Positions 44,766 through 53,299 of a DNA stretch of 64,000 nt are shown here, in pieces; positions within the stretch are counted from its first letter, which is position 1, and each line of letters begins with the position of its first letter. The notes beneath the pieces were generated by a model. It was not told the origin of the DNA, did not search any database, and worked only from the letters and a program-made list of their open reading frames with translations. A program made the translations under genes and the position numbers. The stretch is from Pedobacter jejuensis (lineage in GTDB: Bacteria; Bacteroidota; Bacteroidia; Sphingobacteriales; Sphingobacteriaceae), in NCBI RefSeq assembly GCF_003725795.1, contig NZ_RBEE01000043.1, positions 62,001 to 126,000 of the forward strand, given 5' to 3'.

Positions 44766-45533
44766 ATGAAAATCATCTCTTACAACGTTAATGGAATACG
44801 TGCTGCCAGCACAAAAAACTTCTTCGGCTGGTTGCAAGCCACCAATGCAGATATGATTTGCTTGCAGGAAATAAAAGCAATGCCATCACAAATACCAGAA
44901 ATTATTGCGTTGGTAGAGCAGTTGGGCTATCATCACTACTGGTTTCCGGCAGAAAAGAAAGGCTACAGCGGTGTGGCAATCCTAACCAAAATAAAGCCCA
45001 ATCATGTAGAATATGGTTGTGGCGAAGAATGGATTGACAAGGAGGGAAGAATATTACGAGCCGATTTTGATGACTTTTCTTTAATGAGTTTATACATGCC
45101 ATCAGGCTCAAGCGGTGATGAACGACAAGTGAAAAAGTACGAGTTTATGAAATTCTTTGATGGCTATATCGGAACATTAAGAGAAAGGATTCCAAACCTG
45201 ATTGTTAGTGGCGATTACAACATTTGCCATACTTCCATAGATATTCACAACCCAAAATCAAATGCCAATTCATCTGGTTTCTTGCCTGAAGAACGAGAAT
45301 GGATGCAATTATTCTTGGAAAATGGTTTTATTGACTCTTTCCGTCATTTTAACAAAGACCCACACCATTACACCTGGTGGAGTTATCGTGCAGGCTCCAG
45401 AGGTAAGAATTTAGGTTGGCGTATAGATTATCACTTGGTTACCCGAGCGATGGAAAATAGATTGAAAAACGTGAGAATTTTGCCCGATGCCATTCATTCA
45501 GACCATTGTCCGGTTTTGCTTGAGTTACATTAA
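44766..45533 (+). CDS. xth: Exodeoxyribonuclease III
   Basis: This 255-residue Mg-dependent AP endonuclease and 3' exonuclease acts in base-excision repair. Motifs in order are ISYNVNGIRAA, CLQEIKA, SLYMPSG, VSGDYNICHTSIDIHNPK, a WSYRAGSRGKNLGWRIDY segment and the C-terminal HSDHCPVLLEL with the catalytic Asp-His. Length is standard. Its stop codon overlaps that of the small minus-strand gene downstream. Confidence 0.97.
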   Translation: MKIISYNVNGIRAASTKNFFGWLQATNADMICLQEIKAMPSQIPEIIALVEQLGYHHYWFPAEKKGYSGVAILTKIKPNHVEYGCGEEWIDKEGRILRADFDDFSLMSLYMPSGSSGDERQVKKYEFMKFFDGYIGTLRERIPNLIVSGDYNICHTSIDIHNPKSNANSSGFLPEEREWMQLFLENGFIDSFRHFNKDPHHYTWWSYRAGSRGKNLGWRIDYHLVTRAMENRLKNVRILPDAIHSDHCPVLLELH

Positions 45534-45688
45534 AGATGTTCAGCCTCGTATTTTTCGCCAGCTTTAAGCATCAACTCAATTTGCTTTAAATCATCAGCCG
45601 TTAGTTCTTCTTTTTCCTGCAATTCAAACACCGCAACCATATTGTCTTCGTATTGCTTTTCGGTTTTGATAACGATTTCGGATGCCAT
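45530..45688 (-). CDS. Small 52-residue protein resembling the N-terminal part of HigA antitoxins
   Basis: The gene starts ATG at 45688 and stops at 45530, encoding 52 residues beginning MASEIVIKTEKQYEDNMVAV. It is acidic, without membrane segment. The layout IKTEKQYE..., a short turn, then an ELMLKAGEKYEAEH helix resembles the region that precedes the helix-turn-helix in HigA-type antitoxins, but the DNA-binding part is missing and no toxin gene is adjacent. It lies 6 bases after the 5-formyl-THF cyclo-ligase gene on the same strand, so it is probably co-transcribed. The stop overlaps the xth stop. Homology is by eye only. Confidence 0.6.
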   Translation of the reverse strand: MASEIVIKTEKQYEDNMVAVFELQEKEELTADDLKQIELMLKAGEKYEAEHL

Positions 45689-45693
45689 GATGG

Positions 45694-46254
45694 TTAAAAT
45701 TTAATAATTTCTGTTGGTGTAATGCAAAAGTTCAAACGAATGTCGTGCTTGTTTACATCATCAATTTTTTCTATTGCTGGCGATAAAGATAAGCCTATTT
45801 TTTGAGCATTTAAATTTTCCAGAAAGCGGTCGTAAAAGCCCTTGCCATAACCCACACGATATCCCTGATTATCGAAAGCCAATAAAGGAATTAAAACCAT
45901 ATCGATTTCGCCATGGTATTGATTTGCTGTTTGTGGTTCAGGAATATTGTAGCTGTTTTTCTGCAAATCATTTAAACCGATATATTCATGGTGGGTCATT
46001 GATGAGGTGTTAAAATCTGCCTTTGGGATTATGATTTTTATTTCTGGGTGATTTCTTACCAGCCAATCAATCAGCAAAAAAGTGTTCGGTTCTTTTTTTT
46101 TTACAATCGGCAAGAAAACATGCAATGTTTTTACAGAACTAAAATCAAGCAATTTAAATTGATTTAAAAGGCTATCATTTTTGCTTTCGTAATCTTCATC
46201 AGTCAACGATAATCGCTCCTTTAAGGCTTGTTTTCTGATTTCGACTTTTAACAT
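45694..46254 (-). CDS. 5-formyltetrahydrofolate cyclo-ligase
   Basis: This 186-residue enzyme converts 5-formyl-THF to methenyl-THF with ATP. Family features are the basic N-terminus LKVEIRKQALKERL, the DMVLIPLLAFDNQGYRVGYG segment and the nucleotide site GKGFYDRFLE. Length is typical. A small acidic protein gene follows 6 bases downstream, the only likely operon partner. Confidence 0.94.
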   Translation of the reverse strand: MLKVEIRKQALKERLSLTDEDYESKNDSLLNQFKLLDFSSVKTLHVFLPIVKKKEPNTFLLIDWLVRNHPEIKIIIPKADFNTSSMTHHEYIGLNDLQKNSYNIPEPQTANQYHGEIDMVLIPLLAFDNQGYRVGYGKGFYDRFLENLNAQKIGLSLSPAIEKIDDVNKHDIRLNFCITPTEIIKF

Positions 46255-46308
46255 TTTGGTTAAATTTAAGATATTTTATCAAGTCTTAAGGCACTATTCT
46301 AAACAAAA

Positions 46309-46338
46309 AAAGCCTTTGAAAACAAATTCAAAGGCTTT
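46309..46338 (-). terminator. Rho-independent terminator of efp
   Basis: The stem AAAGCCTTTGAA (46309-46320) pairs with TTCAAAGGCTTT (46327-46338). On the minus strand the stem is followed by a T-rich run. It lies 17 bases after the efp stop. Confidence 0.88.
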
Positions 46339-46355
46339 CTATTCAATAGAAAATA

Positions 46356-46916
46356 TTATTTTACACGCTCTACATATTCGCCTGTACGTGTATCAACTTT
46401 AATTTTATCGCCTTGGTTTACAAACATTGGTACTTTAACCTCAACTCCATTTTCAAGCGTTGCTGCTTTCAATGCATTTGTAGAAGTATCACCTTTAACT
46501 GCTGGCTCAGAATACGTAATTTCGAACTCTGCAAAGTTTGGTAACTGGCCCATTATTGCCTCGTCGCTTTCCATAGAAACGATAACATTCATACCTTCTT
46601 TTAAGAATTTAATGGCCGAACCAAATAACGTTTTTTCAACATTATATTGCTCATAAGTATTGTTATCCATCACCACCAAATAATCTCCATCTTCATACAG
46701 ATATTGATAATCGCTGGTTTCTACGCGACAAATTTCTACAGCTTCGTCAGTATTCATACGAGCCTCAACAATTCTACCTGATTTAATATTACGAAACTTT
46801 CCTGTGTAAAAAGCGCCGCCTTTACCTGGCGTACGGTGGTTCCATTCGTCAACAGTAACCAATTCGTTATTTACGCGAAGAATGTTACCTGTTTTAATTT
46901 CTGATGCTTTTGCCAT
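46356..46916 (-). CDS. efp: Elongation factor P
   Basis: This 186-residue protein rescues ribosomes stalled at polyproline. The KOW-like N-terminal domain contains EWNHRTPGKGGAFYTGKFRN, where the tip Lys (GKGG) is the residue modified in many bacteria. OB domains 2 and 3 follow, with the C-terminal signature GDKIKVDTRTGEYVERV. Whether it is modified cannot be read here; no epmA/earP gene is nearby. A -7 box lies 43 bases upstream. Confidence 0.97.
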   Translation of the reverse strand: MAKASEIKTGNILRVNNELVTVDEWNHRTPGKGGAFYTGKFRNIKSGRIVEARMNTDEAVEICRVETSDYQYLYEDGDYLVVMDNNTYEQYNVEKTLFGSAIKFLKEGMNVIVSMESDEAIMGQLPNFAEFEITYSEPAVKGDTSTNALKAATLENGVEVKVPMFVNQGDKIKVDTRTGEYVERVK

Positions 46917-47268
46917 ATAATGTTATCCTTAATGGATTTAATTTCGGTTTTTGTGAGGGCAAAGGTAAAATTATTTTAATAAAAACCTAGCAAGTTAAGG
47001 GCATAAGCTTAAGGGATTAAGTCTTTTTTCAGGTGCTTTAGTGCAGCAAATTATTTGTAAGTAAATATGCTTTTTAAATCAAAAAGCAATGCTTGCATCA
47101 ATCGTTTAGGTTAGTCTCTCGTTTACAGCGATCTTTTTTACCAAACCTCGTACTATGTAAGTTTGATAAATAACCATTGTCTATATTAATGTGTTGTAAC
47201 GAAACATCCATATCCAGAACAAAATCTGCAAAAAATCATTAAATTGCTTTACCTAAATCAATCCAATT
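46917..47268. other. efp promoter region and otherwise empty gap
   Basis: The part next to efp carries the TACCTTTG box. The remainder up to the prolyl oligopeptidase gene is AT-rich with no motif or frame that I can support. Confidence 0.5.
46960..46967 (-). promoter_or_regulatory. -7 box of efp
   Basis: On the minus strand TACCTTTG, a perfect TAnnTTTG. A CTTG (46994-46991) lies 23 bases upstream as a possible -33 element. Confidence 0.6.
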
Positions 47269-49419
47269 ATGAAACGTATCTTGCCATCCCTGATTTTGCT
47301 TGGCGCAATTTCGGCTTGTAATAATCCTCAAAAGAAAGAAATGGAACCCATAAAATGGCCTGACGCAAAGGCTCCTGTGGCGGAGATTATTCCGCATAAA
47401 CGTACTATTCATGGCGATACAGTGGTAGACAACTACTACTGGATGATTGATTATTTTGCAAAAGGACCTGACAGCACAAAGGTTGTTGATTACCTGAAAG
47501 CAGAAAATAAATACCTGGATACGATGATGAAAGGAACTGAAAAGTTTCAGGCAGATTTGTTTAAGGAAATGAAAGGTAGGATTAAAGAAAAAGATGAATC
47601 TGTACCTGTTTTTAAGAATGGTTATTTTTACTACAGCCGTACCGAAGATGGACAACAATACTACAAATACTGCCGCAAAAAAGGCAGTTTAAGCGCCAAA
47701 GAAGAGGTTTTATTAGATGTTGATGAATTAGCAAAAGGCCATTCTTATTACAGTGCAACTGGTTTTAGTATTAGTCCTGATAATAAGTTGCTGGCCTTTG
47801 GTGTAGATAAAGTTTCTCGCAGACAGTACACCATTCAGGTTAAAAATTTAGAAACCGGTGAAATTTACAAAGATGCGATTACGAATACAGAAGGTGGTGT
47901 GGCTTGGGCAAACGACAATAAAACATTGTTTTACACCTCAAAAAACGCAGTGACTTTACTAAGCGAAAAAATTAAAAAGCATGTTTTAGGTACGGATGAA
48001 AAGACCGACAAAGTGGTATATGATGAAAAGGATAATTCGAATTATATAGGTGTTTCTAAATCGAAAAACGGAAGATATATTTTTATTGGTTCGCAAGGAA
48101 CGTTAACAACTGAATATAGGATGATTGATGCCGACCATCCTGAAGTACCATTTAAGGTTTTTGCGGCTCGTAGTAAAGATGTTTTATATGATGTTTTGCC
48201 TGTTGATGATAAATTTTACATCGTAACCAACTGGAATGCAAAGAATTTCCGTTTGATGGAATGCCCTCTGGATAAAACCGAAAAGGAGAACTGGAAGGAA
48301 GTAATTCCAAATCGTAAAGATATTTTGCTTGAATATGGTGATGAATTTAAAGATTACCTTGTACTATCTGAACGAAAAAACGGCTTAACCGAATTGCGTG
48401 TTTTGAAAAAAGGTGGTGGGGATTATTATATCAAATTTGATGAACCTGTTTATGCTGCAGGCATTGGTTCAAACCCCGAATATAATGGCAAAATGCTGCG
48501 CTATTCTTACACTTCTTTAACCACTCCCAACTCTACTTACGATTATGATTTAGAGAAAAAGGATAAAAAGCTGATGAAACAGCAAGAAGTTGTTGGTGGT
48601 TATAACCCTGAAGATTATGCTACAGAACGTGTTTTTGCTACAGCTAAAGACGGCACTAAAATTCCGATTGCATTAGTTTACAAAAAGGGCTTAGAAAAAA
48701 ATGGTAAAGCACCATTGTTGTTATATGCGTATGGTTCTTATGGCTCCAGTACCGATGCTACTTTTTCATCGCCAAGGTTGAGTTTACTAAACCGTGGATT
48801 CGTTTTCGCGATTGCCAATATTCGCGGCGGACAAGAAATGGGTCGCCAATGGTATGAGGATGGTAAATTGATGAAAAAGAAAAATACATTTACTGATTTT
48901 ATTGCTGCAGGAGAATATCTGGTAGAGCAAAAATATACTTCTAAAGGTCATTTGTACGCCAACGGCGGCAGTGCCGGAGGTTTATTAATGGGTGCCGTTG
49001 TAAATATGGCTCCAGATTTATGGAACGGTGTAATTGCTGATGTTCCTTTTGTTGATGTAATAAATACCATGTTGGATGAGAGCATTCCTTTAACTACAAA
49101 TGAGTTTGATGAGTGGGGAAATCCTAAGAAAAAAGAGGCTTATGAGTATATGAAAAGCTATTCGCCGTATGAAAATGTAGAGAAAAAAGCCTATCCAAAC
49201 ATGTTGGTTACCACGGGTTTACATGATAGCCAGGTGCAATATTTCGAGCCAGCGAAATGGGTAGCCAAACTAAGGGCAATGAAAACCGATAAAAATGTGT
49301 TGCTGCTAAAAACCAATATGGATTTTGGTCACGGTGGCGCATCAGGTAGATTTGATTATCTAAAAGATGTATCATTAAGATGGGCGTTTTTGTTTGCGCT
49401 TGAGGGGATTGAGCAGTAA
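47269..49419 (+). CDS. Prolyl oligopeptidase family serine peptidase (S9A), probable lipoprotein
   Basis: This 716-residue enzyme cleaves short peptides after proline. It has a lipoprotein signal with lipobox ISAC (residues about 13-16), then a propeller of seven blades and a hydrolase domain. The hydrolase domain has GQEMGRQWYEDGK, the catalytic Ser in NGGSAGGLLMG, Asp in TGLHDSQVQYFEP and His in FGHGGASGRFD. Signature residues match POP, not DPP-IV. It is likely anchored in the periplasm or outer membrane. Confidence 0.95.
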   Translation: MKRILPSLILLGAISACNNPQKKEMEPIKWPDAKAPVAEIIPHKRTIHGDTVVDNYYWMIDYFAKGPDSTKVVDYLKAENKYLDTMMKGTEKFQADLFKEMKGRIKEKDESVPVFKNGYFYYSRTEDGQQYYKYCRKKGSLSAKEEVLLDVDELAKGHSYYSATGFSISPDNKLLAFGVDKVSRRQYTIQVKNLETGEIYKDAITNTEGGVAWANDNKTLFYTSKNAVTLLSEKIKKHVLGTDEKTDKVVYDEKDNSNYIGVSKSKNGRYIFIGSQGTLTTEYRMIDADHPEVPFKVFAARSKDVLYDVLPVDDKFYIVTNWNAKNFRLMECPLDKTEKENWKEVIPNRKDILLEYGDEFKDYLVLSERKNGLTELRVLKKGGGDYYIKFDEPVYAAGIGSNPEYNGKMLRYSYTSLTTPNSTYDYDLEKKDKKLMKQQEVVGGYNPEDYATERVFATAKDGTKIPIALVYKKGLEKNGKAPLLLYAYGSYGSSTDATFSSPRLSLLNRGFVFAIANIRGGQEMGRQWYEDGKLMKKKNTFTDFIAAGEYLVEQKYTSKGHLYANGGSAGGLLMGAVVNMAPDLWNGVIADVPFVDVINTMLDESIPLTTNEFDEWGNPKKKEAYEYMKSYSPYENVEKKAYPNMLVTTGLHDSQVQYFEPAKWVAKLRAMKTDKNVLLLKTNMDFGHGGASGRFDYLKDVSLRWAFLFALEGIEQ

Positions 49420-49506
49420 TGTAACTGGCTGATTCCGAAAAAATAAGAGACCCAGTTTTACCATAAGGAAAATTCACAGAGAAAACAGAGTTGATTAATG
49501 AATTTA

Positions 49507-49670
49507 AGCGTATTTCTATGAGCGGTCGTCATTGCGAGGAGGCTTTTTCAACCAACAAAGCAATCTCAGGTCAATTAGATAAAACAAGATACCCAGTTTA
49601 CCACAAAAGAATCAAAAGAAAACAAAAGTTAAATTTCAGTTCTTCAATCTACTTTTTGATTCTTTTGTGG
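49507..49670. repeat. Two intergenic repeats: CGTCATTGCGAGGAGG motif and a 17-bp inverted repeat
   Basis: At 49528 the sequence CGTCATTGCGAGGAGGC followed by AAAGCAATCTC at 49557-49567 is a familiar bacterial intergenic palindrome. At 49601-49617 CCACAAAAGAATCAAAA is the exact reverse complement of 49654-49670. The inner part resembles the filler near 3886. No real gene is seen between 49420 and 49707. Confidence 0.65.
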
Positions 49671-49707
49671 TTTAAAAATTTTAAAAAGATTTCATTCCAA
49701 AACCACA

Positions 49708-50160
49708 ATGAGCACCCAATTAAAAACACTTCAAATTATCCACCTTGCTTTATGCGGTGGCGTATTTCTTTTCGCTTTAGTCACCATTTTTTTAAATAGA
49801 GAAATGATGTTTTTTGATGCCAACCCAGCTACAACAGCTCCTTTTAACCCAATCTTCCCGGTTGTTGGTTTGATAACATTATCAGCAAGCATATTCTTTT
49901 TCAGAAATGTAATTTCCAAAATTGATACGTCTGATGCTGTAGGTTCCAAAATCAGTCAATATCAAACCGCTTTTATCATAAGCGCAGCTTTGTTAGAAGG
50001 AGGTGCATTATTTAATATCGTTGGGTTTTTCCTTACCCATAATGCTTTCTTTTTGCTGTTTGCCGCTGTGAATTTCATCTTTCTTGTGCTAAAAAGGCCC
50101 ACAAAAGATAAATTGATTTCTGCCGTACAATTGCAATACCCTGATACGGAGGCATTGTAA
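49708..50160 (+). CDS. Small four-helix membrane protein of unknown function
   Basis: This 150-residue protein has four hydrophobic helices at about residues 8-28, 47-66, 85-107 and 111-128, with a polar C-terminal end. No signature residue is recognised. It starts at ATG 49708 and lies 26 bases before the M16 peptidase gene, which has its own promoter box close to this gene's stop, so co-transcription is uncertain. No function can be given. Confidence 0.75.
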   Translation: MSTQLKTLQIIHLALCGGVFLFALVTIFLNREMMFFDANPATTAPFNPIFPVVGLITLSASIFFFRNVISKIDTSDAVGSKISQYQTAFIISAALLEGGALFNIVGFFLTHNAFFLLFAAVNFIFLVLKRPTKDKLISAVQLQYPDTEAL

Positions 50161-50171
50161 GCAAATAGCCT

Positions 50172-50179
50172 TATCTTTG
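50172..50179 (+). promoter_or_regulatory. -7 box of the M16 peptidase gene
   Basis: TATCTTTG, a match to TAnnTTTG, ends 7 bases before the ATG at 50187. A TTG at 50155-50157 is too close to be a regular -33 element, so the assignment is moderate. Confidence 0.5.
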
Positions 50180-50186
50180 CCACCCA

Positions 50187-51419
50187 ATGGAATACAATGT
50201 TCATACTTTATCCAACGGCATTCGCTTACTGCATGTGCCCGCGGCCTCTGCTATATCTCATGCCTGTATCATCATCAATACAGGCTCTCGTGATGAACCA
50301 AACGGAAAAGCTGGTTTAGCACATTTTATAGAACACCTGATTTTTAAACGCACCGAAAAACGCAGCACCAATCAAATTTTAAATCGATTGGAAAGCGTTG
50401 GCGCAGATTTAAATGCCTATACCACAAAAGAATATACCTGTGTACATGCCTCTTTTTTAAATCCTTATTTGGATAGAACATTAGAGCTTTTTAACGATAT
50501 CATTTTTCATTCTACTTTTCCGGAAGAGGAAATGGACAAAGAAAAAAGCGTTATTCTGGATGAAATTGCATCCTATTTAGACCAACCAGAAGAAGCAATA
50601 AATGATGATTTTGAGGATATGCTTTTTGCAGGTCATTCGCTCGGAAACAACATTTTGGGTACTACGGATTCGGTTCAGAATTTTACCCGTGAAGATGTTA
50701 TCAATTTCAGAAAGGCAAATTACCGCACCAATGAAATTGTAATTGCGGTGTTAGGGAATTATACCTTAAATAGTGTGATAAATAAAGGCACCAAGCATTT
50801 TGCCGATGTGGAAGAAAATACGCCTACCAAGGAACGTGAAAAACCTAAAAATCTTCCCCAATCAAACACGACTATTTACAAACCAATTATGCAGGCACAC
50901 TGTATTTTAGGCGTTCAGGCTTATTCCACACATCAGCAAGAAAAAGTGGCTTTAATGTTATTGAATAATTACTTTGGTGGCAACGGAATGAGCTCTATTT
51001 TGAATCTTCAGATAAGAGAGAAATATGGAATTGCCTATACCATCGAATCGAATTTTTCTCCGCTTAGTGATACCGGAATTTTCTCGATTTACTTCGGCAC
51101 AGATAAAGAAAAGCAAATTAAAGCGCTTTCTTTAATTTTCAAAGAGATTAAAAAACTGAAAGAAAAACCATTAAACGAGCTGCAATTACAAAAAGCCAAA
51201 AACAAATTTATTGGACAAATTGCTTTAGGAGAAGAAAATAGGATTGGATTAATTATTTCAATGGCGAAAAGTTTAATCGACCATAATAAAATTGATTCAT
51301 TAGAAACTGTGTTTGAAAAAATTAATGCCGTAACAACTGCTCAAATGATTGAAGTAGCTAACGAGGTTTTAGATATCGAAAAGCTAAATATCTTTACATT
51401 CTCGCCAATAGAGGAATAA
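50187..51419 (+). CDS. M16 family zinc metallopeptidase (insulinase/processing-peptidase-like)
   Basis: This 410-residue peptidase has the inverted zinc motif H-x-x-E-H in AHFIEHLIFK (about residues 46-50), and the distal Glu in EYTCVHASFLN-like context followed by a helical half. The C-terminal half contains AHCILGVQAYSTHQ, then NNYFGGNGMSSILNLQIRE, typical of the non-catalytic lobe. No signal peptide is visible, so it is likely cytoplasmic and degrades peptides. Start at ATG 50187, near-leaderless by position of the box. Confidence 0.93.
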   Translation: MEYNVHTLSNGIRLLHVPAASAISHACIIINTGSRDEPNGKAGLAHFIEHLIFKRTEKRSTNQILNRLESVGADLNAYTTKEYTCVHASFLNPYLDRTLELFNDIIFHSTFPEEEMDKEKSVILDEIASYLDQPEEAINDDFEDMLFAGHSLGNNILGTTDSVQNFTREDVINFRKANYRTNEIVIAVLGNYTLNSVINKGTKHFADVEENTPTKEREKPKNLPQSNTTIYKPIMQAHCILGVQAYSTHQQEKVALMLLNNYFGGNGMSSILNLQIREKYGIAYTIESNFSPLSDTGIFSIYFGTDKEKQIKALSLIFKEIKKLKEKPLNELQLQKAKNKFIGQIALGEENRIGLIISMAKSLIDHNKIDSLETVFEKINAVTTAQMIEVANEVLDIEKLNIFTFSPIEE

Positions 51420-51453
51420 TTCTTATTTTTGTAGCGTTAAGCAATACCAGCTT

Positions 51454-51513
51454 GTCATCCTGAGCTTGATGAAGGATTAACGAAACAATGGTCTTCGACA
51501 AGCTCAGACTGAC
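51454..51513. repeat. Bipartite palindrome, family B-like variant
   Basis: GTCATCCTGAGCTTG and CAAGCTCAGACTGAC form the outer arms around GATGAAGGATTAACG-like centre and TCTTCGA. Similar plan to family B but with CTTG/CAAG inner arms. It lies between the M16 and def genes. Confidence 0.6.
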
Positions 51514-51565
51514 AAATCGTTCAAATGATACCCTCGGGTTTAATTGCCCGAAAGAAATATAAACA

Positions 51566-52126
51566 ATGAAATTACCCATAGTAGCTTACGGAGACCCTGT
51601 TTTAAAAAAGATAGGAACCGATATTGATAAAGATTACCCAGAATTAAAAGAACTAATTGCAAACATGTTTGATACCATGTATTATGCAAGTGGCGTTGGT
51701 TTGGCTGCGCCACAAATTGGTTTGCCAATCCGCCTGTTTATTGTAGATACAGGTGAGGACGAAGATGGAAATCCTGGCTATAAAAAAGTGTTTATCAATG
51801 CACAAATTTTAGAGGAAACCGGAGAACCTTGGAACTTCAACGAGGGATGTTTAAGCATTCCTGATATTCGTGAAAACATTCTACGTAAGCCAAATATTAA
51901 GATCAAATATTTAGATGAAAACTTTGTAGAGCATACAGAGGATGTTGATGGTATGCCTGCTCGTGTAATACAACATGAATACGACCACATTGAAGGGAAG
52001 CTTTTTACTGATAAGGTGAGTATTTTACGCAAAACGATGCTTAAAAGTAAACTGGACGCGATTTCGAAAGGAAATATCAACACAGATTATAAAATGAGAT
52101 TTCCGAATAAGAGCAAGAAACGATAG
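51566..52126 (+). CDS. def: Peptide deformylase
   Basis: This 186-residue metalloenzyme removes the formyl group from nascent proteins. The three motifs are GVGLAAPQIG, EGCLSIP (metal Cys) and QHEYDHIEG (metal His and catalytic Glu). Length and spacing are those of type-1 PDF. The C-terminal tail is basic (FPNKSKKR). A terminator follows. No fmt gene is adjacent. Confidence 0.97.
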   Translation: MKLPIVAYGDPVLKKIGTDIDKDYPELKELIANMFDTMYYASGVGLAAPQIGLPIRLFIVDTGEDEDGNPGYKKVFINAQILEETGEPWNFNEGCLSIPDIRENILRKPNIKIKYLDENFVEHTEDVDGMPARVIQHEYDHIEGKLFTDKVSILRKTMLKSKLDAISKGNINTDYKMRFPNKSKKR

Positions 52127-52147
52127 TTTGAAATGGAAGATGTAAGA

Positions 52148-52176
52148 GGGGAAATAGAAACATTTTCCCTTTTTTT
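52148..52176 (+). terminator. Terminator of def
   Basis: Stem GGGGAAAT (52148-52155) with ATTTTCCC (52162-52169), one G-T pair, followed by seven T. Confidence 0.8.
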
Positions 52177-52325
52177 GTTTTGCATTATTTTATTGCAAAA
52201 AAGAACTAACTAATGCATTGAACTAATATGAATTATGTGGTTAACCCTAATACACAATAACGGAAGAAACCTTTCTTAAAGAACTACATTTGCGCACTCT
52301 GTATAAATTACCTTAAACTCAATAT

Positions 52326-52964
52326 CTAATTATCACTTCGCTTTTTATCTCCATCAAAAATTTGTTGCATCAATTTGCCCCAGGCAAAAGGATTTAATAA
52401 AGGATTCGTTTGAACCATATTCTTATTAATCATCCTATCAAAATTATATCTATAATTCTGGCTGCTAATCTCCCCGCCATCACGAGGAAGTGATTGTATC
52501 AAGCCATTAATTGATGATTTTGAAAGATTCTTTTTTGCAATCGCCAAATCATCATCAGCAAGCTTCATGGAAAGAAACTCATGCGTAAACTCTTCTGTTG
52601 TAGCCCATGGAAAAACACGAACTGTAGGTAAATTAATAACCTCAGATTGTAGCTTTACCATAATGGTGTATTTGCTATCTGGTGTACTTGTAGGAATTAT
52701 AGTTGAGAATTTTTTGTAACCAATTGCTGTAAATAAAATTGTATCACCAGGATTAACAATAAAGGTGAAATACCCTCTATAATCGGCGCCAACTCTTTTA
52801 CTTTTAGCAGAAAGATTGGTTATTGTAACATAAGGTATCACGTTACCACTATCAATATCTGTAATGATACCTGAAAATTGGATAAGTTTATCCTGTGCAG
52901 ACTTCTGTTGGGCAAAAGCGGTAACGGAAAAAATTAGCAACATTAAGGCAATACAATATCTCAT
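52326..52964 (-). CDS. Exported protein with carboxypeptidase-D-like regulatory domain
   Basis: This protein of about 212 residues has a signal peptide (CIALMLLIFSVTAFAQ). An N-terminal beta domain follows, FSGIITDIDSGNVIPYVTI and RGYFTFIVNPGDTILFTAIG, which matches the CarboxypepD_reg-like fold common at the start of SusC-type receptors. The second half (from about residue 115) is helical and not recognised. The frame opens at a TTG one codon earlier. ATG 52964 is chosen because it lies 5 bases after a TACTTTTG box. Function unknown; possibly a cell-envelope accessory. Confidence 0.75.
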   Translation of the reverse strand: MRYCIALMLLIFSVTAFAQQKSAQDKLIQFSGIITDIDSGNVIPYVTITNLSAKSKRVGADYRGYFTFIVNPGDTILFTAIGYKKFSTIIPTSTPDSKYTIMVKLQSEVINLPTVRVFPWATTEEFTHEFLSMKLADDDLAIAKKNLSKSSINGLIQSLPRDGGEISSQNYRYNFDRMINKNMVQTNPLLNPFAWGKLMQQIFDGDKKRSDN

Positions 52965-52969
52965 CAATA

Positions 52970-52977
52970 CAAAAGTA
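52970..52977 (-). promoter_or_regulatory. -7 box adjacent to the carboxypeptidase-D-like gene
   Basis: Minus-strand TACTTTTG, ending 5 bases before ATG 52964. No clear -33 element is visible. Confidence 0.5.
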
Positions 52978-53016
52978 ATTTTAATAATAAAACTTCCTTG
53001 TTAAATATTGTTAAAG

Positions 53017-53262
53017 CTATTCTTGCTCTGCTAAATCAACAGCAACAACTGATGTAATTTCAGGAACAGCTTTCATTATCGCCTGTTCAATGCCCGATTT
53101 CATTGTCATAAAACTCATCGGACAAGAACCACAATTGCCTAAAAGTTTTAATCTTACAATACCATCGGCTGTAATTTCTTCAACAGAAACATTCCCTCCG
53201 TCTGCCATAAGGTACGGCCTTATCGTTTCCAATGCCTGTTCAACTCGCTCTGTTAAATTCAT
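53017..53262 (-). CDS. NifU-like C-terminal domain Fe-S scaffold protein
   Basis: This 81-residue protein starts [18 protein letters not shown] and holds the NifU C-terminal (Nfu) signature [13 protein letters not shown] with its C-x2-C pair, which binds a [4Fe-4S] cluster at a dimer interface. The open frame extends 37 codons upstream through AT-rich, non-conserved sequence, so ATG 53262 is preferred. It lies 37 bases after the Mrp gene on the same strand, and the two act together in cluster delivery. Confidence 0.93.
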   Translation of the reverse strand: MNLTERVEQALETIRPYLMADGGNVSVEEITADGIVRLKLLGNCGSCPMSFMTMKSGIEQAIMKAVPEITSVVAVDLAEQE

Positions 53263-53299
53263 TATATGTTTTTTAAAATATAAAAATAGTAATTTTTTA

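Noticed and set aside
49491-49799. 102-codon frame overlapping the four-helix membrane protein gene
   Set aside because: It consists largely of intergenic repeats and overlaps a better-supported gene in another frame.
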